Shown piece after piece: positions 8,734 through 17,326 of a DNA stretch of 64,000 nucleotides. A model generated the notes under the pieces. That model saw only the letters and a list, made by a program, of their open reading frames with translations, had not been told where the DNA came from and made no database searches. The DNA lies in the NCBI RefSeq assembly GCF_900156395.1, contig NZ_FTNL01000003.1:124001-188000 (forward strand), in the 5' to 3' direction. Position 1 is the stretch's first letter. The number at the start of each line of letters is the position of its first letter. Source of the DNA: Fluoribacter gormanii. Lineage in GTDB: Bacteria > Pseudomonadota > Gammaproteobacteria > Legionellales > Legionellaceae. A program made the position numbers and the translations under genes.

Positions 8734-8940
8734 TCACGGATGGTTATTGACGATGAGGGGTGGTTTCGTTTAGAAAAGTTGCTTCCAAAGCCAAAAGGAC
8801 GTCATGGTAAGGATGATCGCTGGTTTATGATGTTTGGGCTCATGAACATTGTGTTTTTTTTTGGCGTGTCATTAGCCAATCTGTACGCTTTACATCGTAC
8901 ATTTGATTGTCCGCATGTTGACCGCCATCAAGCTCGATAA
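8731..8940 (+). pseudogene. IS5-type transposase N-terminal fragment
   Basis: The first 33 or so codons read as the DUF4096 start of IS5-group transposases (DEGWFRLEKLLPKPKGR, then HGKDDRWF). The similarity then stops in the middle of the domain. The remaining codons are the antisense of the DUF559 fragment and run to an accidental stop. The DDE catalytic domain is wholly missing, so this cannot encode a transposase. Confidence 0.6.
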
Positions 8941-9112
8941 TCAGTCGTTTTTCAAGACAGACAAAATCATCGATGAATTCACCTATTGGTACTTGCCTCT
9001 TGAATTTAAATCCAAGTCTATTCGCTCGAGGGTAATACCATAGATGCCTCTCAGCATCAGTACTGTTTTTCCTTAAATCACGAGCTCGTTGTCTTAACAC
9101 AGATTGTTCCAT
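8840..9112 (-). pseudogene. Truncated DUF559 (Vsr-like endonuclease fold) gene
   Basis: The 90-codon frame starts at ATG 9112 inside the right arm. It matches DUF559 through RARDLRKNSTDAERHLWY, FKFKRQVPIGEFIDDFVC and LIIELDGGQHADNQ, which carries the core acidic residues of the fold. It then breaks off after RTDWLMTRQ in a poly-A tract, losing the usual 25-30 residue end (RVLRFWNNEVL-type). The TTG four codons upstream is not needed. Known members form small mobile-looking nuclease-like genes of unclear role. This copy is probably dead. Confidence 0.65.
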
Positions 9113-9260
9113 TCCCTCTCCCAACCCTCGTCCCGCGAAAAGGCATCATCATACTACTCAAATTCCTAGCGCGGGAGAGGGGGCAAATCGAACGAACCTG
9201 AAAACTCCGTGCTCAGATTCAGTTTGGAAAATCCTATAAAAAAAAGTTAGGGACGTTGCC
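9110..9260 (-). repeat. Right inverted arm of the element
   Basis: It is the inverted counterpart of 8582-8733 and ends at the ATG of the DUF559 fragment. The arms are identical right up to the start codon of each internal gene and then diverge at once. Confidence 0.75.
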
Positions 9261-9290
9261 TACTTTGTTGTAGCCGAAAAATGCTAGCAA

Positions 9291-9328
9291 ATGTCGCCTG
9301 TATCATGCTCCACTGATACAGGCGACAT
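9291..9328 (-). terminator. Perfect 15-bp hairpin downstream of the APC permease
   Basis: ATGTCGCCTGTATCA (9291-9305) pairs perfectly with 9314-9328 around an 8-nt loop, just beyond the permease stop. A short T-run follows about ten bases later on the minus strand. Confidence 0.6.
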
Positions 9329-9331
9329 ATA

Positions 9332-10849
9332 TTATGCTCGTTGCGCTTCAGCGTTTGCTGTAATATCAGCAGCATCGTCACTAATTAATTGAGTATCTTT
9401 ACATAATTTGACGTATTCTTTATGAGTAATCAATGCATAAAAAAGAGCGGACAGGAATATGATGTAATAAATATTTTGATAAAAATAAATTAACCACAGA
9501 TAAGTCAGAAAAGGTGTTGATAATACTAATAATGTTGTTACTTTCATGCGTCTGGCAATTTGTATTGATCCATAGATTATCATCAAAATTGAAATCGACA
9601 AATTCATCTTTAAAAAGTCACTAGCAGGTAAAGTGCTCATCATTACCCCAAGGATACAAAAGATGATTAACCCAAAAAGTCTGGTATTTGGTTTAATCGC
9701 CCCCATACTAATTGGAGCGGCCATATATCCAATTAAATGATATCCAGTCACAATCACCATTAATGAGGCCCAACTATCTGAATTCCAAAGGAATATTGCA
9801 GTTAGAGTAAAATTAATGAGTAAAGAACGACGACACAAATTATATTCAGGATGTAATTTGCCAATCGTTTTCCTTGGCATTTGACCTTCTTTAGCCATAG
9901 CATAGAACATCCGGGAAGCCCCACCCAAATAAGAGTATCCTGTGCCTGATGGGCTCACAACACTGTCAGCAATCAAGATCATTGCTAAAAAATTCACTCC
10001 AAGCAACATTGCTAAATTAATTAAAGGCGAATGGAAATTGAGGCTACTCCAACCACTTGCCAGCATGTCATGAGGTACAGCGCCCATAAAGGATAATTGC
10101 AATAACATATAAACAAACATCACAATTACAATTGAAAGAACGATTGATAGAGGGATATTCCGTTTTGGATTCTCTATTTCACTGGCAAAAGCCACTGCCA
10201 ATTGAAAACCATTGTAAGAATAGATTAATCCAGCTGAAATGATTGCTGTAATTGCTGATCCAACTCCATATTGGGTATTTGTAGGCAAGCTGAAATTGCT
10301 GGTATCAAAACGCATAATCAAGAAAATAACAATCGTAAAAATCGGACTAAGAATTTTTATTACAGTGACTGTATTATTAATTTTAGCTAATAACTTAATA
10401 CCAAAATAATTAATAAACAAATATATGACTAAGATACTCAATGCAAATAATTTACCATAAAAGGTCAGGACATTATCTGCGATTAAAAAATCACTTTTAA
10501 TTGCAGCAGCTAAATATTGTGTCGTTGCTTGAGCTTCGGTACCAATCGTTACCATTAATCCAAACCAGTTGGCAAAGGCAAATGGCATACCAAAAATACC
10601 ATTATGTGATAATGCACTTGAGCGAGCAGTTGCCCCACGAACGGGGTAAATTGATGCGACTTGTGCAAGGCATAATCCCACGGCCATTACCAACAAAGCA
10701 GCCAGAACCCATGCAAGAAAAGAGTAATTTCCGGCAATTTTAGCATTTAATTGCGCGCTAAAGAGCCATCCTGAACCAACCATCGCGGTAGCAGACAATG
10801 CAGTTGCACTAAATAAAGAAATTTTGGCATGCTTACAACTTGAACCCAT
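9332..10849 (-). CDS. APC-family amino-acid permease
   Basis: The 505-residue protein has about twelve hydrophobic segments and the APC pattern. The first helix carries ALSATAMVGSGWLFSA, the unwound substrate-backbone site, and a conserved FASEIENPKRNIP loop follows helix 6. It should import or exchange amino acids at the inner membrane; the substrate cannot be read from sequence. Legionella, which feeds on amino acids, has many such carriers. The C-terminal tail after residue 485 is hydrophilic. The gene is monocistronic and followed by a strong hairpin. Confidence 0.85.
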   Translation of the reverse strand: MGSSCKHAKISLFSATALSATAMVGSGWLFSAQLNAKIAGNYSFLAWVLAALLVMAVGLCLAQVASIYPVRGATARSSALSHNGIFGMPFAFANWFGLMVTIGTEAQATTQYLAAAIKSDFLIADNVLTFYGKLFALSILVIYLFINYFGIKLLAKINNTVTVIKILSPIFTIVIFLIMRFDTSNFSLPTNTQYGVGSAITAIISAGLIYSYNGFQLAVAFASEIENPKRNIPLSIVLSIVIVMFVYMLLQLSFMGAVPHDMLASGWSSLNFHSPLINLAMLLGVNFLAMILIADSVVSPSGTGYSYLGGASRMFYAMAKEGQMPRKTIGKLHPEYNLCRRSLLINFTLTAIFLWNSDSWASLMVIVTGYHLIGYMAAPISMGAIKPNTRLFGLIIFCILGVMMSTLPASDFLKMNLSISILMIIYGSIQIARRMKVTTLLVLSTPFLTYLWLIYFYQNIYYIIFLSALFYALITHKEYVKLCKDTQLISDDAADITANAEAQRA

Positions 10850-11315
10850 AATAAATTACCTTAGAAAGATACACATTTTATAATAAGTGAGAACAAAATA
10901 TCAATTTTGCATATTTTTCAGTCAGCGTCAATAGCTCCAATATAAAATGTGGTTAAAAAGACATAGATAACCCCAATTTTTCAAAAAAAATGAGAAATAT
11001 ATCTCTCTAATAAATAAATAAATTATTGTTTATATTCAATTTTATTATATAAAACAAGAGGTGGATGTTTATTGTCTCTTAAGTGCAAATCGAAAACAAA
11101 AAACAGGGACGTAAGTGATCCTTCTTGAAACAAATTCTTTAATATCATGTATTTATTTAATCAGTTTAACTACCAGATAAACATAAAATAACTTACTTAA
11201 ATAATCAGTCTTTTATATTGCAGAATACTTCACAAGATAAATTAAAAACTGTTCTACAATTGATTTATATCCATAATAAATATGAAGTTATTGTTACGTT
11301 ATATGGGAAAAATGG
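10850..11315. other. Intergenic region between divergent transporter genes
   Basis: This 466-bp AT-rich stretch lies between the minus-strand permease and the plus-strand channel gene and must contain both promoters. I found no gene, hairpin or recognisable operator in it. Confidence 0.5.
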
Positions 11316-11888
11316 ATGAAAACGACACGATTAGAGGCGTTTAGCGATGGAGTGCTTGCTATCATTATTACCATTATGGTGTTGGAAATTAAAATTCCAC
11401 ATGGTGATACCCTCACCAGTCTTACACCTCTTGGCCCAGTTTTCTTAAGCTATATGCTTAGTTTTATTTATATTGGTATTTATTGGAATAACCATCACCA
11501 TTTATTCACCGCCGCCAAGAGTATTTCAGGCAAAGTCCTTTGGGCCAATCTGAATCTTTTGTTTTGGATTTCACTCTTTCCTTTTGCAACAGGCTGGATG
11601 GGAGAAAATCATTTTACAGCCACACCAACTTCTGTTTATGGAATAGTACTTTTACTGGCTGCAATTTCCTACTCGATACTTGTGCATGCGCTTATATCAC
11701 ATGAAGGCGCAGAATCTCTGATAGCAACGGCTATTGGAAATGACTTTAAAGGAAATATGTCCATCGTATTATATGCTTTTGCAATCCCTCTAGCATATGT
11801 TTCTACGTGGATTTCTCAAATGATTTATGTACTTGTTGCAATAATTTGGTTCATTCCAGATAAGCGCATTGAAAATAAAATAAAGTAA
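11316..11888 (+). CDS. TMEM175-family potassium channel (DUF1211)
   Basis: The 190-residue protein begins with the family signature RLEAFSDGVLAIIITIMVLEIKIP, where the FSDG motif marks the pore-lining first helix. It has about six membrane segments, the single-repeat bacterial form; eukaryotic TMEM175 has two repeats. Known bacterial members are potassium-permeable channels that assemble from these six-helix subunits. The gene is alone. An overlapping upstream ATG at 11304 is possible, but the signature starts directly at the chosen one. Confidence 0.85.
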   Translation: MKTTRLEAFSDGVLAIIITIMVLEIKIPHGDTLTSLTPLGPVFLSYMLSFIYIGIYWNNHHHLFTAAKSISGKVLWANLNLLFWISLFPFATGWMGENHFTATPTSVYGIVLLLAAISYSILVHALISHEGAESLIATAIGNDFKGNMSIVLYAFAIPLAYVSTWISQMIYVLVAIIWFIPDKRIENKIK

Positions 11889-12110
11889 ATGATTTTCTGA
11901 TATCAGGGCAATCCATAGCCTTGTTGGTGACAATAAATAGTAAATGCAACGGCTCACTACAAAACGATATGCGCAGTTACAGACACAAGCCCCCCCTCAC
12001 CCTGCTCTAAAAAAACCATTTAATCAATGAGTATCAATAAAATTTTATATTATGCAAATCAATTTTTTCGCAATTCACAGGATTTTATACCAATTTTGAT
12101 TGTATTTTAG

Positions 12111-13541
12111 ATGCGCAGTATGGATAATAAAGCGCTCATCGTGTTTAACATAAACCATTTTGGAAAAGTAACTATGACTTATCCACATAAAAAACATGTT
12201 GTTCTACCAGAAAAAATGGATAAATTAAAAACAAGAATAAACTTATCGAAGGAAAACCAGAAGTCATTTATTGAAATTATCCATAAAAAGGGCAAGTTAT
12301 CAAAATACATACTTGAGGGTATACAAAAAATATTTGGCTTAATAAGCTCCATCATAACATCCGTCAAAGAATTACGTATATTTGGATTCGTCCTCCAGAT
12401 GCTTTCTATTATTCCCAATGCGATTACAACTTTAACTAACAAAGAAAGCTCCGCTGCCATTAAAACTTTTTCTATAATTGTTCTTTTAGCTACATCAGGT
12501 TTAGGCATTGCTGCCTTCGTTTTCGGAGGAATAGTAGCTGCGGGAATTGGATTGGCTTTTGCCTCTCTAACTACTCTTATTGAGGGAATATCATTTTTAG
12601 GCGGACTTATTAATAAATACAAAACAAGTAAGGCCTATAGAGATAAAAAACTGTTTATGGATTTGCTGGAGACATTTGATAGTTCATTAAATAATGACAA
12701 ATACAGAAAACAACTTGAAATCCACGCTGTGGAACTAGAACACCTAAGCAATTTGTCTACACAACAAGCAAAACAGGTACAGTTTATTCGTGAGATGCTC
12801 AGTAAAATCGGACCGACTGACTTGTTTTTAGATAACATCCTTGTATTCAAACTTACACTATTATATGAGGATCGTAAAGAGCGCTTGGCGCAGCTGGCGC
12901 AAATCACAAAATTAATTGATGAACAAAAAGAGCTTGAGGCTAATACATTACTGATAGAACAGGTGAGCGATATTCAACACCAAATTGCTAAAATTGATAA
13001 AGATATTGCAAATATAACAGAACCATTGTCCCAGCTAGAAGAAAGCAATCTTTTAGCTAATAAGACCATAGTAAAATCCTATACAAATTTTGTTCTAGGT
13101 GGAACAGGTGTTATTTTATCAACAATTGGTCTAATAATTCTTATAGGTACAGCTACGATACCGCCTCTTTGGGGCTCCATTTTGCTTGGATTTAGTATTG
13201 GACTTGCACTATTTGGATTAATTAAGTGGGGAGTCGAAGTGCACGCAAAGAATGTAGACGAACAAATCTTAGAGAACCGTACAAAAGAAAATGAAGAAAT
13301 AATCCTGGAGGAAGCATTAGATCATTATGCTCATGAACTATCAGATATCTGCCAAGGCAGTTACTCAACAGCATTACGCCCTATCCTTGAATCAGCTGCA
13401 ACAGCCGCAACGCCTACTCCACAAAATGAAGAACTCATGAATGATTCAATAATAGTGCAAGAGCCAAAATTCTCCGACAGTAAATACGTTCCTGCTGACC
13501 TTTTAATTACCAACAGACACTTATCTCAACTTATTGGCTAA
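12111..13541 (+). CDS. Large membrane/coiled-coil protein of unknown function; effector candidate
   Basis: The 476-residue protein has two hydrophobic blocks (about 118-165 and 325-375), each long enough for a helical hairpin. They flank a charged helical stretch (about 170-320) rich in Q, E, K and L that looks coiled-coil. There is no signal peptide. The tail has a modest acidic patch (NEELMND), as in many Dot/Icm substrates. I do not recognise the family. The start is uncertain: ATG codons at 12111, 12120 and 12174 are all possible and none has a strong Shine-Dalgarno. The next gene has a similar build, so they may form a functional pair. Confidence 0.7.
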   Translation: MRSMDNKALIVFNINHFGKVTMTYPHKKHVVLPEKMDKLKTRINLSKENQKSFIEIIHKKGKLSKYILEGIQKIFGLISSIITSVKELRIFGFVLQMLSIIPNAITTLTNKESSAAIKTFSIIVLLATSGLGIAAFVFGGIVAAGIGLAFASLTTLIEGISFLGGLINKYKTSKAYRDKKLFMDLLETFDSSLNNDKYRKQLEIHAVELEHLSNLSTQQAKQVQFIREMLSKIGPTDLFLDNILVFKLTLLYEDRKERLAQLAQITKLIDEQKELEANTLLIEQVSDIQHQIAKIDKDIANITEPLSQLEESNLLANKTIVKSYTNFVLGGTGVILSTIGLIILIGTATIPPLWGSILLGFSIGLALFGLIKWGVEVHAKNVDEQILENRTKENEEIILEEALDHYAHELSDICQGSYSTALRPILESAATAATPTPQNEELMNDSIIVQEPKFSDSKYVPADLLITNRHLSQLIG

Positions 13542-13694
13542 TCCCTTGAATACTTGAAAGGGAAACAGTACATGTTTGTCAAATAAAACAACAATCAAAA
13601 TATTTAAATGATGAGATTTGTATACTTAATAATTTGCTAAGGATGAATCTGTATAATTTTAAATCTTTTTGTTGATTTAAAATGCAGGAAAGAA

Positions 13695-15755
13695 ATGTTT
13701 AAAAAAAATGACTCTACGATACAAGGTTTTACCCTTAAATATACAGGTACCCGATTTAAATATGATGATACTTCCGTTCATGGAATGGAAGCATTAAGAA
13801 AGAATTTTTCCGAAATGGGCGCCTTAGCGATTCGTTTGCAATTAAGTTTAGCTCAGTTTGCTGCTTTAATTGAGCCAGTTTGTGAAGAAAACTATAAAGA
13901 AAACTCAACTGAGCATACTGCCGAAGGGAAAAATCAACTTGATTTGTTTGGCCTATCAGAAGAACTCTCAACAGTGTTACAAGATACTAAATTATTAGAA
14001 CAGTCCAGTCATTATATTGTTGGGAAAGGAAAAATATTAAATGAGCGAAGTCAGCCACTCAAATATCCTAATACAGAAGGTCTTCGTGGTGGTGAATCAA
14101 TTTGGGATACCATTCATTTCTCAGTATGGCAAACAGGAATCAATTTAAGTAGTCATTTATCGAAGCAAGGTTTTTTATATCTTTGTCATCCCAAAGGAGT
14201 CGATGCGCAACAATATTACCTTATTACTCAGGAATTAGATAAAGGTGAATTTGAAATTATCGCAGACCATGATAAAAAAATTATAAAAACACATTCTGGA
14301 ATGGTAATAGAAACAGCGACTATCCCATCAAACACTAAAATCGACCTTGATCCTGAACACACTCAAACATATCAAGAAAATGGCTTTGTAATTAATGTAA
14401 ATGATAACGCAGCACCAATGGGTTGGATTATTAAAGAGGACAATAAAAAGCTTGTTCAACCTGAATATGCTGAAGATGTAATTCGTCTGATACGAATCTC
14501 AAAAAGTGGTTTTCGACGATTACCGGAAGATCAGGGAAAATTATTAATGCTAGGTTTGATGAAAGGAAATGAACATATCCTACATACCCAAAATCGATCA
14601 TTCAACGCAATGGATATTCTTCTTGAAATACTGGAAACAGAATATGGCTTTGATCCTGGAAAGTTAATGGACTCAACCGTCACAAAACGCGTATTTGATC
14701 AGATGCAAAAAGATGCAAAAGAAAAAGATATTGTTGACGATCTGTTAACCATTAATCTTGCCTTTGAAATGATTCAACCACTAAAAACGACTTTAGCTCA
14801 AAGTGCAAGACATCGATTATTAAAACAATTAACCAACTCCTATACAGCAAATCAAAATACGCTAAAAGCAGTAATCTATGCTTTTGATTTACAGAAAAAA
14901 AATGGTAGCCCTGCTCTTCACCTAAATCAGGAAATACCAATTTCAATAGATGAGGGATTAATTGATGTGCGGATTAATGGGCGGCTAACGAATCCTGATT
15001 TGAATAACCCCAAAAATGCAGCTTCATTATTATCAATTGCTATTCTTGTTTCAGAGCAAATGATCATCGAGCAACTGCTACGAGATGCGGTCCATTACGG
15101 AGAAGAGCATCCCAACGCGCAAGCGCTCAAAGCAATATTAAAGGATGATAAGCTATTTTTAAAGATTCGAGAGCAGGCCTCCCATTTACCTGGAAATGAA
15201 TCTGGGCCAACTTTAGGGTTACAATTTTCTTACTGCGAAGAAATCGTTGCTCAACTCAGAGAGAAACTTGGCACTAAACATCTCATTGAGGTCATTCACC
15301 AATTAGAAAACGGTGAGCCTATCGATGTTGCTCCGAATGCCGTAGCCGCTCTTAAAGAATTATTCAATGTTGGTGAAATCTTACAGCAACTTGAACAAAC
15401 TTCTGGGAGGAAAGCAAACTCCAGAGGAATTAATGGCGGATTAAGTGTAGTGATCCAAAAACTTGCTCCTTCACTATATAACGAACTTTCCAGCAAAATT
15501 CATTCAGATTCATCAAATAATCCTTTAATGCCTATAGAATCCAGTAAAGATGAGACCTCGATAGAAGCATGTCCTTTCCTGAGTGGCAGATTAAGACACC
15601 AAGCAGTTAAAAATCCTCATCTGCCAAAAGAAGTAGAACAGCATGAAGAAAAGAAAGAGAAAACCGCTGAATCATGGTGTGGTTTCTTTACTAAGATAGT
15701 AGTCACAACAGGAGTAGCTGCTGCAAGTATTTATCTGGGTAGCCAGATAATCTAA
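13695..15755 (+). CDS. 686-residue protein with a C-terminal membrane anchor; effector candidate
   Basis: AGGAAAG precedes the ATG. The product is soluble and mixed alpha/beta for some 660 residues, with no signal peptide. It ends in a charged linker (EQHEEKKEKTAES) and one hydrophobic helix (KIVVTTGVAAASIYLGSQII), a tail-anchor arrangement. Tail anchors are used by some translocated proteins to sit on host membranes; this is inference. I cannot assign a domain. It lies 153 bp after the 476-residue protein on the same strand, and a strong hairpin follows the stop. Confidence 0.75.
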   Translation: MFKKNDSTIQGFTLKYTGTRFKYDDTSVHGMEALRKNFSEMGALAIRLQLSLAQFAALIEPVCEENYKENSTEHTAEGKNQLDLFGLSEELSTVLQDTKLLEQSSHYIVGKGKILNERSQPLKYPNTEGLRGGESIWDTIHFSVWQTGINLSSHLSKQGFLYLCHPKGVDAQQYYLITQELDKGEFEIIADHDKKIIKTHSGMVIETATIPSNTKIDLDPEHTQTYQENGFVINVNDNAAPMGWIIKEDNKKLVQPEYAEDVIRLIRISKSGFRRLPEDQGKLLMLGLMKGNEHILHTQNRSFNAMDILLEILETEYGFDPGKLMDSTVTKRVFDQMQKDAKEKDIVDDLLTINLAFEMIQPLKTTLAQSARHRLLKQLTNSYTANQNTLKAVIYAFDLQKKNGSPALHLNQEIPISIDEGLIDVRINGRLTNPDLNNPKNAASLLSIAILVSEQMIIEQLLRDAVHYGEEHPNAQALKAILKDDKLFLKIREQASHLPGNESGPTLGLQFSYCEEIVAQLREKLGTKHLIEVIHQLENGEPIDVAPNAVAALKELFNVGEILQQLEQTSGRKANSRGINGGLSVVIQKLAPSLYNELSSKIHSDSSNNPLMPIESSKDETSIEACPFLSGRLRHQAVKNPHLPKEVEQHEEKKEKTAESWCGFFTKIVVTTGVAAASIYLGSQII

Positions 15756-15781
15756 TATGCTCTAAAGAATATGAATTGTTG

Positions 15782-15820
15782 GATATTCAAAGCCCTAGAT
15801 ACTCCTAGGCTTTGAATATC
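15782..15820 (+). terminator. Long hairpin after the 686-residue gene
   Basis: GATATTCAAAGCC (15782-15794) pairs with 15808-15820, and inner CTAG repeats extend the stem. No T-run follows. Confidence 0.5.
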
Positions 15821-15958
15821 TCCGAATAACGAGCCGCCGCTCTATTCGCTATAGCGATACCACTTTAAAGAAAAATTAATTATTCAAGAAGCTGCATTTT
15901 TCCACTTTTTTAAATTCAAACCTATAATAAAAGAAATTATCTTACATGGACGACCCTT

Positions 15959-16270
15959 ATGAAATTTCTTCATGGATTATTTCTAGTTTCATCCTTAATT
16001 TATCAAAATGCCTACGCGGAAAAAGCACTATCCCCTCCTACCGGCCAATCAGCTCAATGCCAAGAAGCTTATGAACGATCTGGTCAAATTAAAACCATAA
16101 GTAATGTTTTTAGCAGCTTATCAAATAATTGTTATTCCGCTGGCGGAATGAAATTAATGCATAAAATATTATTATCGGAAAACTCAAATGAACCCACGGG
16201 CGTTTTATTTACATGTACAGGAAGTGATTTAAATTTTGTTGTATTTTCTTGCCTCTTTTCAACAAATTGA
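15959..16270 (+). CDS. Small exported protein of unknown function
   Basis: The 103-residue product has a signal peptide (MKFLHGLFLVSSLIYQNAYA, cleavage before EKAL). Its mature part of about 83 residues has four cysteines (AQCQEA, NNCYSA, FTCTGS, FSCLFS), enough for two disulfides. It is probably periplasmic or secreted. The family is not recognised. It stands alone, with long intergenic DNA after it. Confidence 0.65.
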   Translation: MKFLHGLFLVSSLIYQNAYAEKALSPPTGQSAQCQEAYERSGQIKTISNVFSSLSNNCYSAGGMKLMHKILLSENSNEPTGVLFTCTGSDLNFVVFSCLFSTN

Positions 16271-16814
16271 TATTTTATAGATCTTGGATAGAAACCGAGC
16301 ATCACAAAGCAGGTTATCCATTCCAAGAACAAATAAGATTTAATCTTGTCTGAACATTAAGATTATGCAGGCAAAACCTATGGGAGCAAGTGCTTTTTTT
16401 TGAATTTCTTAAAGTATACAAAGAGCTCTACAGACTATAAACAGACTTATCCACAGAAAATGTGTATAACTCATCGCAATAAAATGCATTTAAAAATGAA
16501 AAGAAGACTGATGCGCCAAAGAGTATATTAAGCTGCTCGAATTTAAATTGATATTACGTTGAATAAATATCCACAAGAATTTTCTAGGAAAAAAAAAGAA
16601 ATTAGCCGTTGGTATGTTAACAAATAAAAAGCAAAAAAACAGTCTTGACTCAAATTATTTTTCTTCTTATTAAAACTCCTATTAAGGGAATTATTCCTAT
16701 CACTGCAACCTATTTAAAATATCTTAAGAAACGGAGGATCGACTTCCAACCATTATCCTGATAAAATTATAGACATATTTTTATTATTTGAGACGACTCG
16801 ATTCGTATTTAAGC
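16271..16814. other. AT-rich intergenic region with clustered DnaA boxes
   Basis: No gene is visible in this stretch of about 540 bp. It holds two inverted consensus DnaA boxes (16447-16455 and 16461-16469) and a near-match at 16568-16576. Confidence 0.5.
16447..16469. promoter_or_regulatory. Pair of inverted DnaA boxes
   Basis: TTATCCACA (16447-16455) and TGTGTATAA (16461-16469, TTATACACA on the other strand) both fit TTATNCACA. They are five bases apart and face each other. A one-mismatch box, ATATCCACA, follows at 16568-16576. Confidence 0.45.
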
Positions 16815-17252
16815 ATGCCTACCTTAACGACAATTAGTATTTATATTTATTGCTTATTTTTTTTGGTAAGCGCCGTTATTGAATTGATTTCATTTAATGC
16901 ACTTTCCCCATCTGGACAAGAAATTGTATCCTGTCGTAAAAAACTTCCTTTTATGACTGATTTAAACAGTATCATTAAGGTATTTTTGTTTACATTCGTC
17001 ATTATCTATATCACTCCCTGGCAAATGAAATATAAAACCTATTTATACAGTAATGCCCAAGAACTGATTTTTATTTATCACGTGCTCATGATATTTTTTC
17101 TTGTCGCATTTATTCCGATCATCAAATACTTACAGAGTGACATTAGAAATGGACGTTTACCCAAATGGTATCTCAAAAATATATTAATTGGTGATTATAT
17201 TCATCTATGGGGTATTTTATTGGCATGTTATGCATCAATTCCCAATTTTTAA
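16815..17252 (+). CDS. Small integral membrane protein of unknown function
   Basis: From the ATG at 16815 the protein is 145 residues with four hydrophobic segments (near 5-25, 52-70, 85-105 and 123-140) and short charged loops. A TTG at 16788 would add nine residues but has no better ribosome site. I do not recognise the family. It may be a small DoxX- or DUF-type membrane protein, without a diagnostic motif. Confidence 0.6.
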   Translation: MPTLTTISIYIYCLFFLVSAVIELISFNALSPSGQEIVSCRKKLPFMTDLNSIIKVFLFTFVIIYITPWQMKYKTYLYSNAQELIFIYHVLMIFFLVAFIPIIKYLQSDIRNGRLPKWYLKNILIGDYIHLWGILLACYASIPNF

Positions 17253-17269
17253 TTAGGCTAACGAATCAT

Positions 17270-17304
17270 AACCTGGGTTTAAATTGATATATAAATCCCA
17301 GGCT
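17270..17304. repeat. AGCCTGGGTT-type intergenic palindrome
   Basis: AACCTGGGTTT and AAATCCCAGGCT form an imperfect hairpin between convergent genes. The same core recurs elsewhere in this window. Confidence 0.5.
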
Positions 17305-17326
17305 ATGCTTTTCATCCAGCACACAA

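Larger units (their letters stand above)
8582..9260. mobile_element. 679-bp element with ~150-bp inverted arms and TA flanks
   Basis: The ends are GGCAACGTCCCTAA and its complement, flanked on each side by TA, as for elements with TA target duplication. The left arm (8582-8733) and right arm (9110-9260) are inverted copies differing by only about three substitutions and one indel. Between them lie the start of an IS5-type transposase and, on the other strand, a truncated DUF559 gene. Neither is complete, so the element is non-autonomous now. It may be a MITE-like derivative or two head-to-head insertions that lost their centre. Confidence 0.7.

Noticed and set aside
13620-13690. A PmrA-type regulatory site before the 686-residue gene
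   Set aside because: The stretch CTTAATAATTTGC only partly resembles the Legionella PmrA element, and such AT-rich matches are common by chance.
16447-16576. Calling the DnaA boxes an origin of replication
   Set aside because: No dnaA, dnaN, gyrB or rpmH genes are near, only three boxes are present and there is no clear unwinding element.
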